A stretch of 64,000 nt of DNA from Streptomyces sp. V3I7 (lineage in GTDB: Bacteria; Actinomycetota; Actinomycetes; Streptomycetales; Streptomycetaceae). Location of the stretch: NCBI RefSeq assembly GCF_030817495.1, contig NZ_JAUSZK010000001.1, positions 5,790,001-5,854,000 on the forward strand, written 5' to 3'. Made by a program: the position numbers and the translations under genes. Positions within the stretch are counted from its first letter, which is position 1; each line of letters begins with the position of its first letter. The notes beneath the pieces are model-generated. The model saw only the letters and a list, made by a program, of their open reading frames with translations, was not told the DNA's origin and made no database searches. This document shows positions 8,186-16,454 of this stretch, in pieces.

Positions 8186-10668
8186 TGTGCCCCCCTCGCC
8201 AGCTGGTCGGCGGCCGGCGTCGGGCCGCCTCCGGTGTAGGTGACGCGCCACAGCGCCGACTTGGAGTCCGAGGTGAAGAAGCCCCGGCCGTAGTCGAGGA
8301 CGTACAGCGCGCCGTCCGGACCGAACTTCCAGTCCATGAGGTTCTTGATGCCGTCGTTGCCGACCGGAACGATCTTCTTCAGCGACTCCGAGTGCACGGG
8401 CAGACCACCGTCGCCCTGCGTCTTCGGGTCCATCAGCACGGCGTTGCGCGGCTGGCCGGCGTCGTAGAAGTCGCCGACGAACCACTTGCCGTCCCAGTAC
8501 GCGGGCCACTTCACGTCGCTCGCGCTCGCCGCGTCGTACCGGTAGACCGGCCCGTTCATCGCGGCCTGCCCGCCGCCGGTGAGCCAGGGCAGCCGGTAGG
8601 TGGCCTCCTCCTTCTTGTACGAGGGGATGCCGCTCGCGTCGCGCGGGTAGTCCGGTGCGCCGCCCTGGGGCGAGTACCAGATGTTGTTGCCGGTGACCGG
8701 CGGGAGGCTGACGAGACCGTCGTTGTTCGGCGACTCGTTCTTCGGGTGGTCGCAGTCGTACCAGCCCAGCGGCTGCGACGGATCGGGCAGGTTGCGGTCC
8801 CGGTAGGGCTGCTTGTTGCCCATGCAGTAGGGCCAACCCCGGTTGCCCGCCCTGGTGATGGCGGCGAACGTGTCGTACTTGGCCGGGCCCCAGACCGTCG
8901 ACGGCTCGCCCGCGTCCGGGCCGACCCAGCCCGCGTACAGGATGTCGGTGGTCCTGTCGACGAAGATGCGCGCCGGGTTGCGGACGCCCATCACATAGAT
9001 CTCGCCGCGTGTCCTGCCGCCGCCCTCGTCGGTCTCCCTGCCGGTGAAGAGGTTGCCCTCCGGGAGGGTGTACGTCCCGTCCGGCTCGGGGTGGATGCGC
9101 AGGATCTTGCCGTTGAGGTTGTTGGTGTTGCCGGCGGTGCGGCGCGCGTCGGCGAAGGACACGCCCTTGTAGGCGGGCTGCGGGTTGTTGCCCGAGTAAC
9201 CGCCGCTGAAGCCGCTGGAGTTGTTGTCACCCGTGGCGATGTACAGGTTGCCCCGGGAGTCCCAGGTCATCCCGCCGCCCGCGTGGCAGCAACTGTGCAC
9301 CTGCACCGGCCACTTGAGCAGCACCTTCTCGCTGCCCAGGTCCAGCTTGTTCGTGGCGAGGTCGAGCGTGAAGCGGGAGACGCGGCGCTCGGCCGTCTGC
9401 GTCTCCCGGTTGAGCCGCGAGTGCGGGGTGTAGTGCAGGTACACCCAGCCGTTCTGCTCGAAGCGCGGGTCGAGCTCGATGCCGAGCAGGCCCTCCTCGA
9501 CCTTGACCAGCTCGTCGCCACCGCCCTTGTTGCCGAAGACAGTCAACTCGCCCGCGAGGGTCACCTGCTTGGTCTTCGGGTCGTAGACGTGGATCTGGCC
9601 CTTGCCCTTGCCGACGTCCGGGTCGTTCCAGTCGGTGACCACCGGTTGGGAGGAGTCGGCGCCGCCGCGGCCGATGTAGAGCACGCGGCTGTCTGGTGCG
9701 GTGACCAGGCCGTGCGGCTCGCCGATCTGGTCGTTCTGGCCCGGCTGGTTGGGCCGGGTGAGGCGCTCGGCCTTGTAGTTGGCGGTGATCGTCGCCTTGC
9801 AGTCGGCGCGCACCAGACGGTTCGTCCACAGCAGGGCGCCGCGCAGATGATCGCGGAAGTCCGTCTCGTCGTACGACGACACCGTGCCGCCCATGCCGGT
9901 GTAGAAGGAGCGGCCGCCGTCGTAGTCGCGGCACCAACTCACCGGATGGTCCCAGCCGTTGGCGCTCGCGCCCGGCTGGTACGTCGACTCGCGCACCCGG
10001 GCCACCGTGTGCACGTCGCCGGAGGGGTTCTTCGTCCAGTTGAACCACTGGTCGGGACGCTTCCACTGGAGAGGAAGGTCCTGGGTGGCCGGATTCCGGC
10101 GGTCGCCGACCTCGACGGTGGCCCGCTGCACGGAGCCCGGGCTGCTCGCGGCCGGGCGGGCGCCGATCAGACCGGTGAACCAGTCCGAGTACGGCTCGGC
10201 GCGGGCCGCGTCATGGATGCCGACGAAGCCGCCGCCCGCCTCCATGTAGGCCTCCAGGCCCGCCTCCTGGTCCGGATCGAGGACGTCGCCGCCGCCGGTC
10301 AGGAAGACCACCGAGTTGTAGCGGCCGAGCTTCGTCGCGTCGGTGAAGACCGAGGCGTCGTCGGTGGCCTCGACCTTGAAGCGCTCCCTCGCCGGGGCGG
10401 ACAGCCCGATCTTCTCCAGCGCCTCGATCCCGGCGTTCACCACGGGCGACTCGTCACCGGCCGCGGCGGAACCGTGGAAGACCAGCACCCGGACGTTCGC
10501 GCCGCCCGGCGGCGACTTGATCGACATCGTTGTCAGAGGCGGCTCCGGCGCCGGGCGCGCCTGCGCGGCCGGGCCCGAGAGCAGCCCTGCCACGATGATC
10601 CCGGCGGTCACGCCGGCCACCCGGACGCGTCTCCTCGTGCTTCTCGCGCTCAACCCTCGTAAGTGCAT
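8182..10668 (-). CDS. Secreted ThuA-domain / PQQ-type sugar dehydrogenase fusion
   Basis: 828 aa. Signal peptide (about 1-38), then a ThuA-like domain (about 50-265; GGGFVGIHDAARAEPYSDW is typical), then a glucose/sorbosone dehydrogenase beta-propeller (about 295-800) with DPRFEQNGWVYLHYT, HSCCHAGGGMTWDSRGNLY and NNLNGKILRIHPEPDGTY. ThuA relatives take part in making or using 3-keto-glycosides; the propeller family uses PQQ to oxidise sugars. The start at 10668 has GAGGAGGT six bases upstream; ATG at 10731 is less likely. It is first of a two-gene operon with the cupredoxin-DUF1080 gene and diverges from the laccase. Substrate not identifiable. Confidence 0.85.
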   Translation of the reverse strand: MHLRGLSARSTRRRVRVAGVTAGIIVAGLLSGPAAQARPAPEPPLTTMSIKSPPGGANVRVLVFHGSAAAGDESPVVNAGIEALEKIGLSAPARERFKVEATDDASVFTDATKLGRYNSVVFLTGGGDVLDPDQEAGLEAYMEAGGGFVGIHDAARAEPYSDWFTGLIGARPAASSPGSVQRATVEVGDRRNPATQDLPLQWKRPDQWFNWTKNPSGDVHTVARVRESTYQPGASANGWDHPVSWCRDYDGGRSFYTGMGGTVSSYDETDFRDHLRGALLWTNRLVRADCKATITANYKAERLTRPNQPGQNDQIGEPHGLVTAPDSRVLYIGRGGADSSQPVVTDWNDPDVGKGKGQIHVYDPKTKQVTLAGELTVFGNKGGGDELVKVEEGLLGIELDPRFEQNGWVYLHYTPHSRLNRETQTAERRVSRFTLDLATNKLDLGSEKVLLKWPVQVHSCCHAGGGMTWDSRGNLYIATGDNNSSGFSGGYSGNNPQPAYKGVSFADARRTAGNTNNLNGKILRIHPEPDGTYTLPEGNLFTGRETDEGGGRTRGEIYVMGVRNPARIFVDRTTDILYAGWVGPDAGEPSTVWGPAKYDTFAAITRAGNRGWPYCMGNKQPYRDRNLPDPSQPLGWYDCDHPKNESPNNDGLVSLPPVTGNNIWYSPQGGAPDYPRDASGIPSYKKEEATYRLPWLTGGGQAAMNGPVYRYDAASASDVKWPAYWDGKWFVGDFYDAGQPRNAVLMDPKTQGDGGLPVHSESLKKIVPVGNDGIKNLMDWKFGPDGALYVLDYGRGFFTSDSKSALWRVTYTGGGPTPAADQLARGAQ

Positions 10669-10857
10669 GGGCACCTCCTCGGTCATGGCAGCAGCGCCAA
10701 GAAAAATAGGCCCCTTTGCGTGAGTCGCCAATACCTATGACCGCAGTGGCACGAACTTTGTCCTGACTGTGGAGAAACGGGCGGCGGGCCGGTACCGTCG
10801 CACGGGTTCATCACAGGTACGTCTCCGCAAGTTCCGTGATCCGGTGGGGAGTTCCGC

Positions 10858-11829
10858 ATGGACCGACGCGCGTTCAACCGCAGGGTGCTGCTCGGAGGCG
10901 CCGCCGTCGCCACCTCGATGTCCGTGACCTCGATGGCTCCCGAGGCCGCCGGCGCCGAGGATCCGGCGCGGACCGCCCCGGCAGGCGGCGAGATCAGACA
11001 CATCAGGCTCTACGCCGAGAAGCTCGCCGACGGGCGGATGGCATACGGCCTGGAGAAGGGCAAGGCCTCCGTCCCCGGCCCGCTCATCGAGCTCGACGAG
11101 GGTGACACGCTGCACATCGAGTTCGAGAACACCATGGACGTGGCCGCGAGCCTGCACGTCCACGGACTCGACTACGAAGTCTCCAGCGACGGCACGAAGA
11201 TGAACCACGGCGATGTCGAGCCCGGCGGCGCCCGCACCTACACCTGGCGCACCCACGCCCCCGGCCGCCGCAAGGACGGCACCTGGCGGGCCGGCAGCGC
11301 GGGCTACTGGCACTACCACGACCATGTCGTCGGCACCGAGCACGGCACCGGCGGCATCCGCAAGGGCCTGTACGGACCGGTGATCGTGCGGCGCAAGGGA
11401 GACATCCTGCCCGACCGCACGCACACGATCGTCTTCAACGACATGACCATCAACAACCGCCCGCCGCACACCGGTCCGGACTTCGAGGCCACGGTCGGCG
11501 ACCGCGTCGAGTTCGTGATGATCACGCACGGCGAGTACTACCACACGTTCCATCTGCACGGTCACCGCTGGGCCGACAACCGCACCGGCCTGCTCACCGG
11601 CCCCGACGACCCCAGCCAGGTGATCGACAACAAGATCGTGGGCCCGGCGGACTCCTTCGGCTTCCAGGTGATCGCGGGGGAGGGCGTCGGCGCGGGCGCC
11701 TGGATGTACCACTGCCACGTCCAGAGCCACTCCGACATGGGGATGGTGGGCCTGTTCCTGGTGAAGAAACCGGACGGCACGATCCCGGGATACGAGCACC
11801 ATGAGCACCACGAGTCCCACGCCCCATAG
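10858..11829 (+). CDS. Small (two-domain) laccase, SLAC-type
   Basis: 323 aa multicopper oxidase of the Streptomyces two-domain laccase type, active as a homotrimer and oxidising phenols with reduction of oxygen to water. The N-terminus [12 protein letters not shown] is a twin-arginine signal, so it is exported folded. Copper ligand motifs are all present: [18 protein letters not shown] and [12 protein letters not shown], giving types 1, 2 and 3 copper. The His-rich tail HHEHHESH is usual. GGGGAG lies six bases before ATG. It is divergent from the ThuA/PQQ operon, and a LacI regulator follows 53 bases later. Very confident of family; natural substrate unknown. Confidence 0.95.
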   Translation: MDRRAFNRRVLLGGAAVATSMSVTSMAPEAAGAEDPARTAPAGGEIRHIRLYAEKLADGRMAYGLEKGKASVPGPLIELDEGDTLHIEFENTMDVAASLHVHGLDYEVSSDGTKMNHGDVEPGGARTYTWRTHAPGRRKDGTWRAGSAGYWHYHDHVVGTEHGTGGIRKGLYGPVIVRRKGDILPDRTHTIVFNDMTINNRPPHTGPDFEATVGDRVEFVMITHGEYYHTFHLHGHRWADNRTGLLTGPDDPSQVIDNKIVGPADSFGFQVIAGEGVGAGAWMYHCHVQSHSDMGMVGLFLVKKPDGTIPGYEHHEHHESHAP

Positions 11830-11847
11830 CGGTTGGGACCCCGGCGC

Positions 11848-11853
11848 TATCCT
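11848..11853 (+). promoter_or_regulatory. Putative -10 of the lacI-family gene
   Basis: TATCCT lies 29 bases before the GTG at 11883, with GAGGAG in between, consistent with a short leader. No convincing -35 hexamer is visible. Confidence 0.35.
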
Positions 11854-11882
11854 GATCCGCAACTGCGGTGAGGAGTCCCGAA

Positions 11883-12965
11883 GTGACCGAGGCAGTGTCC
11901 CGTCCGACCCTGGAGGCCGTGGCCGCGCGGGCGGGGGTGTCGCGGGCCACCGTGTCCCGGGTCGTGAACGGCGCGGGCGGGGTCAGAGAGAGTGTCGTCG
12001 AGCGGGTGCGGCAGGCCGTGGACGAACTCGGCTACGTGCCCAACCAGGCGGCCCGCAGCCTCGTCACCAAGCGGCACGACGCCGTCGCCGTCGTCATCGC
12101 CGAGCCAGAGACCCGGGTCTTCGCCGACCCCTTCTTCGCACTCCAACTGCGCGGCATCAGCAAGGAGCTGACGGCCCACGACAACCAGCTCGTCCTGCTG
12201 CTGACCGAGGGGCGCGACGACCACGCGCGCGTGGCCCGCTATCTCGCCGGCGGCCATGTCGACGGCGCGCTCGTCTTCTCACTGCACCTCCATGACCCGC
12301 TGCCCGGACTGATCCAGGGCGCCGGGGTGCCCACCGTGTTCGGCGGGCGGCCCGGGTGGAGCGACGGCGGACCGACCGACGAGGGGCGCGGCACGGGACG
12401 TACCGGCGGCGAGCCGGGTGTCGTGTTCGTCGACAGCGACAACCGGGGCGGCGCCCGTACGGCCGTACGCCATCTCGTGGACCTCGGCCGCAGCCGCATC
12501 GCGCACATCACCGGCGCCCTCGACCAGACGTCGGCGGTGGACCGGCTCGACGGGTACCGGGACGTGATGCGGGACGGCGACCCGCGGCTGATCGTCGAGA
12601 GCGACTTCACGCCGGCCGGCGGTGAGCGGGCCATGCGGGAACTCCTCGGCCGGCGCCCCGATCTGGACGCCGTGTTCGCCGCCAACGACCTCACCGCCTC
12701 CGGCGCCCTGCGCGTGCTGCGCGAGAGCGGACGCCGGGTGCCCGAGGACGTCGCCGTGGTCGGCTTCGACGACATGCTGCCCATCGCCGAACAGACTGAC
12801 CCGCCCCTGACGACGGTCCGTCAGGACATCGAGGAGATGGGCCGGCTGATGGCCCGCCTGCTGCTGAGCGGGCTGGACCGGCGCGGCCCGCGGGAGGGCG
12901 CGCCGGGTGAGCCGTCGGCCAGTGTCGTCCTGCCGACGACGCTGATACGGCGCGCCTCCGCGTGA
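11883..12965 (+). CDS. LacI-family transcriptional regulator
   Basis: 360 aa. The N-terminal helix-turn-helix reads LEAVAARAGVSRATVSRVVN followed by the hinge region YVPNQAARSL, which is standard for LacI/GalR. The rest is a periplasmic-binding-protein-like sensor with GHVDGALVFS and AVFAANDLTASGALRVLRE. GTG at 11883 is chosen for the GAGGAG box seven bases upstream; GTG 11868 would add five residues. Its position beside secreted sugar-oxidising enzymes suggests a sugar-responsive repressor of that group (inference). A low-complexity insert rich in Gly and Arg sits near residues 155-180. It stops 18 bases before the convergent VOC gene ends. Confidence 0.92.
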   Translation: MTEAVSRPTLEAVAARAGVSRATVSRVVNGAGGVRESVVERVRQAVDELGYVPNQAARSLVTKRHDAVAVVIAEPETRVFADPFFALQLRGISKELTAHDNQLVLLLTEGRDDHARVARYLAGGHVDGALVFSLHLHDPLPGLIQGAGVPTVFGGRPGWSDGGPTDEGRGTGRTGGEPGVVFVDSDNRGGARTAVRHLVDLGRSRIAHITGALDQTSAVDRLDGYRDVMRDGDPRLIVESDFTPAGGERAMRELLGRRPDLDAVFAANDLTASGALRVLRESGRRVPEDVAVVGFDDMLPIAEQTDPPLTTVRQDIEEMGRLMARLLLSGLDRRGPREGAPGEPSASVVLPTTLIRRASA

Positions 12966-12983
12966 GCCGGGACCACTCGCGCC

Positions 12984-13775
12984 CTACTCCTGCGGCGGTT
13001 CGCTCCTGATCACGGCGAAGCGGGCCCCGTACGGGTCGGCCAGTTCGGCCATGCGGCCCACGCCCTCCACGGTCGTGGCCGGCGTGGTCACCGTGCCGCC
13101 CAGTTCCCGGGCCCGCGTCACCACGGCGTCCGTGTCCTCGACATCGAAGTAGGGCAGCCAGTAGGCGCCGCGCCCGGTCCCCACCACCTCGTCGGACGGC
13201 CGGACGATCCCGCCGAACATGGCCTCCTCGCCGCCCTCGGCGGGGTTGACGCACGTGTACGTGCCGCCGGGGAAGGGCACGGCCGAGGTCTCCAGGCCCA
13301 GGGTGCGGTGGTAGAAGGCGGCGGACGCCGCGACGTCCGGCGTGTACAGCTCGACCCAGGTCAGCGAACCGGGACGGCCGGCCAGGTCCACGCCCTTGCG
13401 CCGGCCGGGCTGCCAGATTCCGAACACCGCGCCCGCCGGGTCGGCGAGGACCGCCATCCGGCCCTTGTCCATCACGTCCGTCGGCTGGACCAGGACGCTG
13501 CCGTGCGTCTGCTCGGCGGCCTCCGCCGTGGCCTGGGCGTCCTCGCTCTGGAAGTACACGGTCCAGGCCGGCGGGGCCTGTTCGGCCGCCGTCTCCACGC
13601 CCCCGGCGACCACGCGGCCGTCCCGCTGGAAGAAGCCGTACCCGCCGGCGTCCGGCCCCGCGGACCGGAACTCCCAGCCGAACAGCCCGCCGTAGAAGGC
13701 GACGGCGCCCTCCAGGTCGGGTGCGCCGACGTCGATCCAGTTCGGAGCACCGGTGACGAAATGGGTGGTGAGCAT
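12984..13775 (-). CDS. VOC (glyoxalase/bleomycin-resistance) family protein
   Basis: 263 aa protein with two tandem vicinal-oxygen-chelate modules: residues about 1-120 (NWIDVGAPDLEGAVAFYGGLFGW) and about 130-255 (LTWVELYTPDVAASAAFYHRTLG). Each starts with the beta-alpha-beta typical of the fold and ends with DPAGAVFGIWQ or DPYGARFAVI, where a metal-binding acid would lie. Such two-module proteins are common in Streptomyces and mostly uncharacterised. GAGGAGGG precedes two adjacent ATGs (13778 and 13775); spacing favours 13775. Convergent with the LacI gene and divergent from the Wbl gene. Confidence 0.85.
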   Translation of the reverse strand: MLTTHFVTGAPNWIDVGAPDLEGAVAFYGGLFGWEFRSAGPDAGGYGFFQRDGRVVAGGVETAAEQAPPAWTVYFQSEDAQATAEAAEQTHGSVLVQPTDVMDKGRMAVLADPAGAVFGIWQPGRRKGVDLAGRPGSLTWVELYTPDVAASAAFYHRTLGLETSAVPFPGGTYTCVNPAEGGEEAMFGGIVRPSDEVVGTGRGAYWLPYFDVEDTDAVVTRARELGGTVTTPATTVEGVGRMAELADPYGARFAVIRSEPPQE

Positions 13776-13926
13776 CATCGCCCTCCTCGGAAGAGCCCGT
13801 CCATGGCACTGCCGAGTCTTGCACCGCCCACTGACAATCACGGTGCGGGCGTCGCCCGCAGGCCCCGAAGATGATGTTGACCCGGCGTTGATCGAACGTT
13901 TTGCTCCGGTCGGCAGGCTCGTTGCC

Positions 13927-14187
13927 ATGCACATCCTGGCGACCCGTCCCGACCCGATCACCGCGCCCGACCTGTCCTGGCAGGAGGACGCGTTGTGCGC
14001 GCAGACCGGGGCGGACTTCTTCTTCCCCGAGCCCGGCAGCTCCGTACGCGAGGCGAAGCGGATCTGCGCGCTGTGCCCGATCCGCACCGCCTGTCTGGAG
14101 TACGCGCTGGACTCCGACGAGCGCTTCGGTGTCTGGGGCGGCCTGTCGGAGAAGGAACGGCTGGCCCTCAGGCGCGCGCCGCGCTGA
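13927..14187 (+). CDS. WhiB-like (Wbl) iron-sulfur regulator
   Basis: 86 aa Wbl protein, an actinobacteria-specific transcription factor that binds a [4Fe-4S] cluster and usually works with the principal sigma factor. The four cluster cysteines are at about 24, 47, 50 and 56 (C-x22-C-x2-C-x5-C), followed by FGVWGGLSEKERLALRR, the conserved G[VI]WGG turn and basic C-terminal DNA-binding segment. The ATG at 13927 is chosen since the reading upstream is not Wbl-like. The subfamily cannot be named with confidence. A hexanucleotide repeat tract follows 30 bases after the stop. Confidence 0.93.
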   Translation: MHILATRPDPITAPDLSWQEDALCAQTGADFFFPEPGSSVREAKRICALCPIRTACLEYALDSDERFGVWGGLSEKERLALRRAPR

Positions 14188-14216
14188 CCATCGCGCAGTT
14201 ACGCCGTAGCCTGCGC

Positions 14217-14290
14217 CGCTCCCGCTCCCGCTCCCGCTCCCGCTCCCGCTCCCGTTCCCTCTCCCGCTCCCGTTCCCTCTCCCGCTCCGG
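14217..14290. repeat. CCCGCT hexanucleotide microsatellite
   Basis: About twelve head-to-tail 6-mers, mostly CCCGCT with CCCGTT and CCCTCT variants in a repeating pattern. It is a pure pyrimidine-rich tract between the Wbl stop and the desaturase stop. No gene reads through it convincingly. Confidence 0.9.
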
Positions 14291-14298
14291 GTTCCGCG

Positions 14299-15273
14299 TC
14301 ACGCCCCCGCGCGTGCCGCCATCCGCGCCTTGCGCGCGGCCAGCTTCTCGTCGAACTTGAGTGCCTCGGCGTCCAGACCGCCCATGTACAGGCCGAGTTC
14401 CTCCTGCGCCTGCCGGCCCTCCGGGCCGAGCCCGTCGATCTCCATGACCTTGAGGAAGCGCAGCACGGGCTGCAGCACGTCGTCGTGGTGGATGCGAAGG
14501 TTGTAGACCTCACCGATCGCCATCTGGGCGGCGGCGCGCTCGAAGCCGGGGATGCTGTGGCCGGGCATGCGGAAGTTCACGACGACGTCCCGGACCGCCT
14601 GCATCGTCAGGTCGGGCGCGAGCTCGAAGGCCGACTGCAGCAGGTTCCGGTAGAAGACCATGTGCAGGTTCTCGTCGGTGGCGATGCGGGCCAGCATGCG
14701 GTCGCAGACCGGGTCGCCGGACTGGTGACCGGCGTTGCGGTGCGAGATGCGGGTGGCGAGCTCCTGGAAGGCGACGTACGCGATCGAGTGCAGCATCGAG
14801 TGCCGGTTGTCGGACTCGAAGCCCTCGCTCATGTGCGCCATGCGGAACTGCTCCAGCTTGTCCGGGTCCACCGCTCGCGAGGCGAGCAGGTAGTCGCGCA
14901 TCACGATGCCGTGCCGGCCCTCCTCGGCGGTCCAGCGGTGCACCCAGGTACCCCAGGCGCCGTCCCGGCCGAAGAGCGAGGCGATCTCGTGGTGGTAGCT
15001 GGGCAGGTTGTCCTCGGTCAGCAGGTTCACCACGAGCGCGGTGCGGCCTATGTCGGTGACCTTGGACTGCTCCTTGTCCCAGGCCTCGCCGTCCTCGAAG
15101 AAGCCGGGGAAGTTACGGCCCTCGCTCCACGGCACGTACTCGTGCGGCATCCAGTCCTTGGCGACCTTCAGGTGCCGGTTCAGCTCCTTCTCGACAACTT
15201 CCTCCAGCGCGTACAGCAGCCGTGCGTCGGTCCATGCGGTCGGGCTGCCGAGATGGGGGGAAGTGATCGTCAC
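14299..15273 (-). CDS. Acyl-[ACP] desaturase (ferritin-like, DesA type)
   Basis: 324 aa soluble diiron desaturase that introduces a double bond into acyl-ACP using ferredoxin and oxygen. Iron ligands appear in the helices carrying TEDNLPSYHHEI, TAEEGRHG and ATDENLHMVF, giving the two E-x2-H pairs and extra Glu. Length is close to other actinobacterial members. GTG at 15273 is chosen because GGAG lies six bases upstream; the upstream Met at 15300 lacks that. Its upstream region holds an array of four identical-type palindromes, so a dedicated repressor or activator probably controls it. Likely role: setting unsaturated fatty acid level in the membrane. Confidence 0.92.
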   Translation of the reverse strand: MTITSPHLGSPTAWTDARLLYALEEVVEKELNRHLKVAKDWMPHEYVPWSEGRNFPGFFEDGEAWDKEQSKVTDIGRTALVVNLLTEDNLPSYHHEIASLFGRDGAWGTWVHRWTAEEGRHGIVMRDYLLASRAVDPDKLEQFRMAHMSEGFESDNRHSMLHSIAYVAFQELATRISHRNAGHQSGDPVCDRMLARIATDENLHMVFYRNLLQSAFELAPDLTMQAVRDVVVNFRMPGHSIPGFERAAAQMAIGEVYNLRIHHDDVLQPVLRFLKVMEIDGLGPEGRQAQEELGLYMGGLDAEALKFDEKLAARKARMAARAGA

Positions 15274-15343
15274 GGGGGACTCCAAAAGGACGGCGAACAC
15301 AAGGGGAATGAGATCGAAGGGGTCCGGCGAGCGGTGCCGGAAG

Positions 15344-15410
15344 CTACGTGATCGTAGGCTACGAGGCCGTAGGTTACGAATCCGTAGGTTAGTAGGCTAC
15401 GAAGCCGTAG
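15344..15410. promoter_or_regulatory. Array of four CTACG-N4-CGTAG palindromes
   Basis: Four 14-bp inverted repeats lie at 15344-15357, 15359-15372, 15374-15387 (first base T) and 15397-15410. Centre spacings are 15, 15 and 23 bp. The array sits 71-137 bases upstream of the desaturase start, in the region where its promoter should be. The symmetry and repetition indicate binding of a dimeric regulator, several copies at once. No matching regulator gene is adjacent. Confidence 0.8.
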
Positions 15411-15476
15411 GTTAAGTGCGGCGTAAAGATCATCAAAGGGGTCGCCGGGCCCCGGGCGTACCCGGACATGCCGGAC

Positions 15477-15504
15477 AGCCCCCGGACTCGCAGGTCCGGG
15501 GGCT
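15477..15504 (-). terminator. Terminator after the DDAH gene
   Basis: AGCCCCCGGAC pairs perfectly with GTCCGGGGGCT around a six-base loop, 22 bases beyond the DDAH stop. No T run, as is usual in Streptomyces. Confidence 0.75.
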
Positions 15505-15526
15505 GGTCGAAAAGGGGATCAGAACG

Positions 15527-16303
15527 TCAGGAGTACAGCTCCCGCATACGCACCGAGAGGCATGTCACAGAGCCCTCGAGCTTCTCGAACTCGCTGATGT
15601 CCACGGTGATCACCTCGTAGCCGAGGTCGGTCAGCACGTCCTTGGTCTTCGGGGCGCTCTCCGACATCAGCAGCTTGTTGCCGCCGAGGACGACCACCGA
15701 GGCCCCGGCCGGCTCGGTCACCGACAGGAAGGCCGGGAACAGCGACGGCCGGTCGACGCTCGGGATGTGCGCGAGCACCGTGCCGTCGGGCAGCGCGGTG
15801 ACCGCCGACTTCAGGTGCAGCACCTTGCTGACCGGCGCGGCGACGACCCGTGCGCCGAGCGGCTCGAAGGCCTCCCGCAGCTGCTGGACGCCGTCCGCGT
15901 CGGTCCGCGAGCTGCGGCCGACGTAGATCGTGTCGCCGATCTTCAGGACGTCGCCGCCGTCCAGCGTCCCCGGCTCCCACACCCAGTTCACCGAGCAGCC
16001 GGCGCTGGCCACGGCCTCCTCGACCGCGATGGTCTCGGTGCGCCGGGACTTGGCGCCGGGCCGGGTGATCAGGGCGACGTTCTTGTACATGACGACGGTG
16101 TCCTCGACGAACACCGAGTCCGGGCAGCCGTCGGCCGGATCCACCTCGATCGTCTCCCAGCCGTGCGAGCGCAGCGCCTCGACATACGCCTCCCATTGCT
16201 TGACGGCAATGGCGACGTCGACCTTCTCCCGCTCGATGTGCGTCACCAGGCCTTCGGCGAGGCGCGGGCTGGGGCGGCGGACGAGGGCCTTCTTGCTGGG
16301 CAC
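15527..16303 (-). CDS. ddaH: Dimethylarginine dimethylaminohydrolase
   Basis: 258 aa enzyme of the amidinotransferase-like superfamily. It hydrolyses N-omega-methylated arginine to citrulline and methylamines. ADGCPDSVFVEDTVVMY is the substrate-binding segment with the conserved Asp/Glu. TLDGGDVLKIGDTIYVG carries the conserved Asp-Gly-Gly. LHLKSAVTALPDGTVL gives the catalytic His, and EGSVTCLSVRM the nucleophilic Cys near the C-terminus. GTG start at 16303 with GGAG seven bases upstream. It precedes the desaturase on the same strand, but a terminator separates them. The 150-base gap upstream contains TAGGGT on this strand at 16390-16395, a possible -10. Confidence 0.92.
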   Translation of the reverse strand: MPSKKALVRRPSPRLAEGLVTHIEREKVDVAIAVKQWEAYVEALRSHGWETIEVDPADGCPDSVFVEDTVVMYKNVALITRPGAKSRRTETIAVEEAVASAGCSVNWVWEPGTLDGGDVLKIGDTIYVGRSSRTDADGVQQLREAFEPLGARVVAAPVSKVLHLKSAVTALPDGTVLAHIPSVDRPSLFPAFLSVTEPAGASVVVLGGNKLLMSESAPKTKDVLTDLGYEVITVDISEFEKLEGSVTCLSVRMRELYS

Positions 16304-16454
16304 GACGGGTCTCCGAATCGGCGGTGGCGGACGGCGCCCATGATGCGACGCCGATCCGCCATCATGCAGCGCGGATTCGCTTGGGCAAAACCCTAGTTGC
16401 TGGCCTGTGGCCCTCCTGAGACTTGTCCGCTCTCTGCCGCGGGGCCGGTTGCCG

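Noticed and set aside
8186..8836. N-terminal extension of the cupredoxin-DUF1080 frame
   Set aside because: It lies inside the ThuA/PQQ gene in another frame; a signal peptide starts right at the GTG 8185 that overlaps the upstream stop.
14199..14513. Arg/Ser-rich frames through the hexamer repeat
   Set aside because: Their composition is produced by the repeat itself; no start signal or family.
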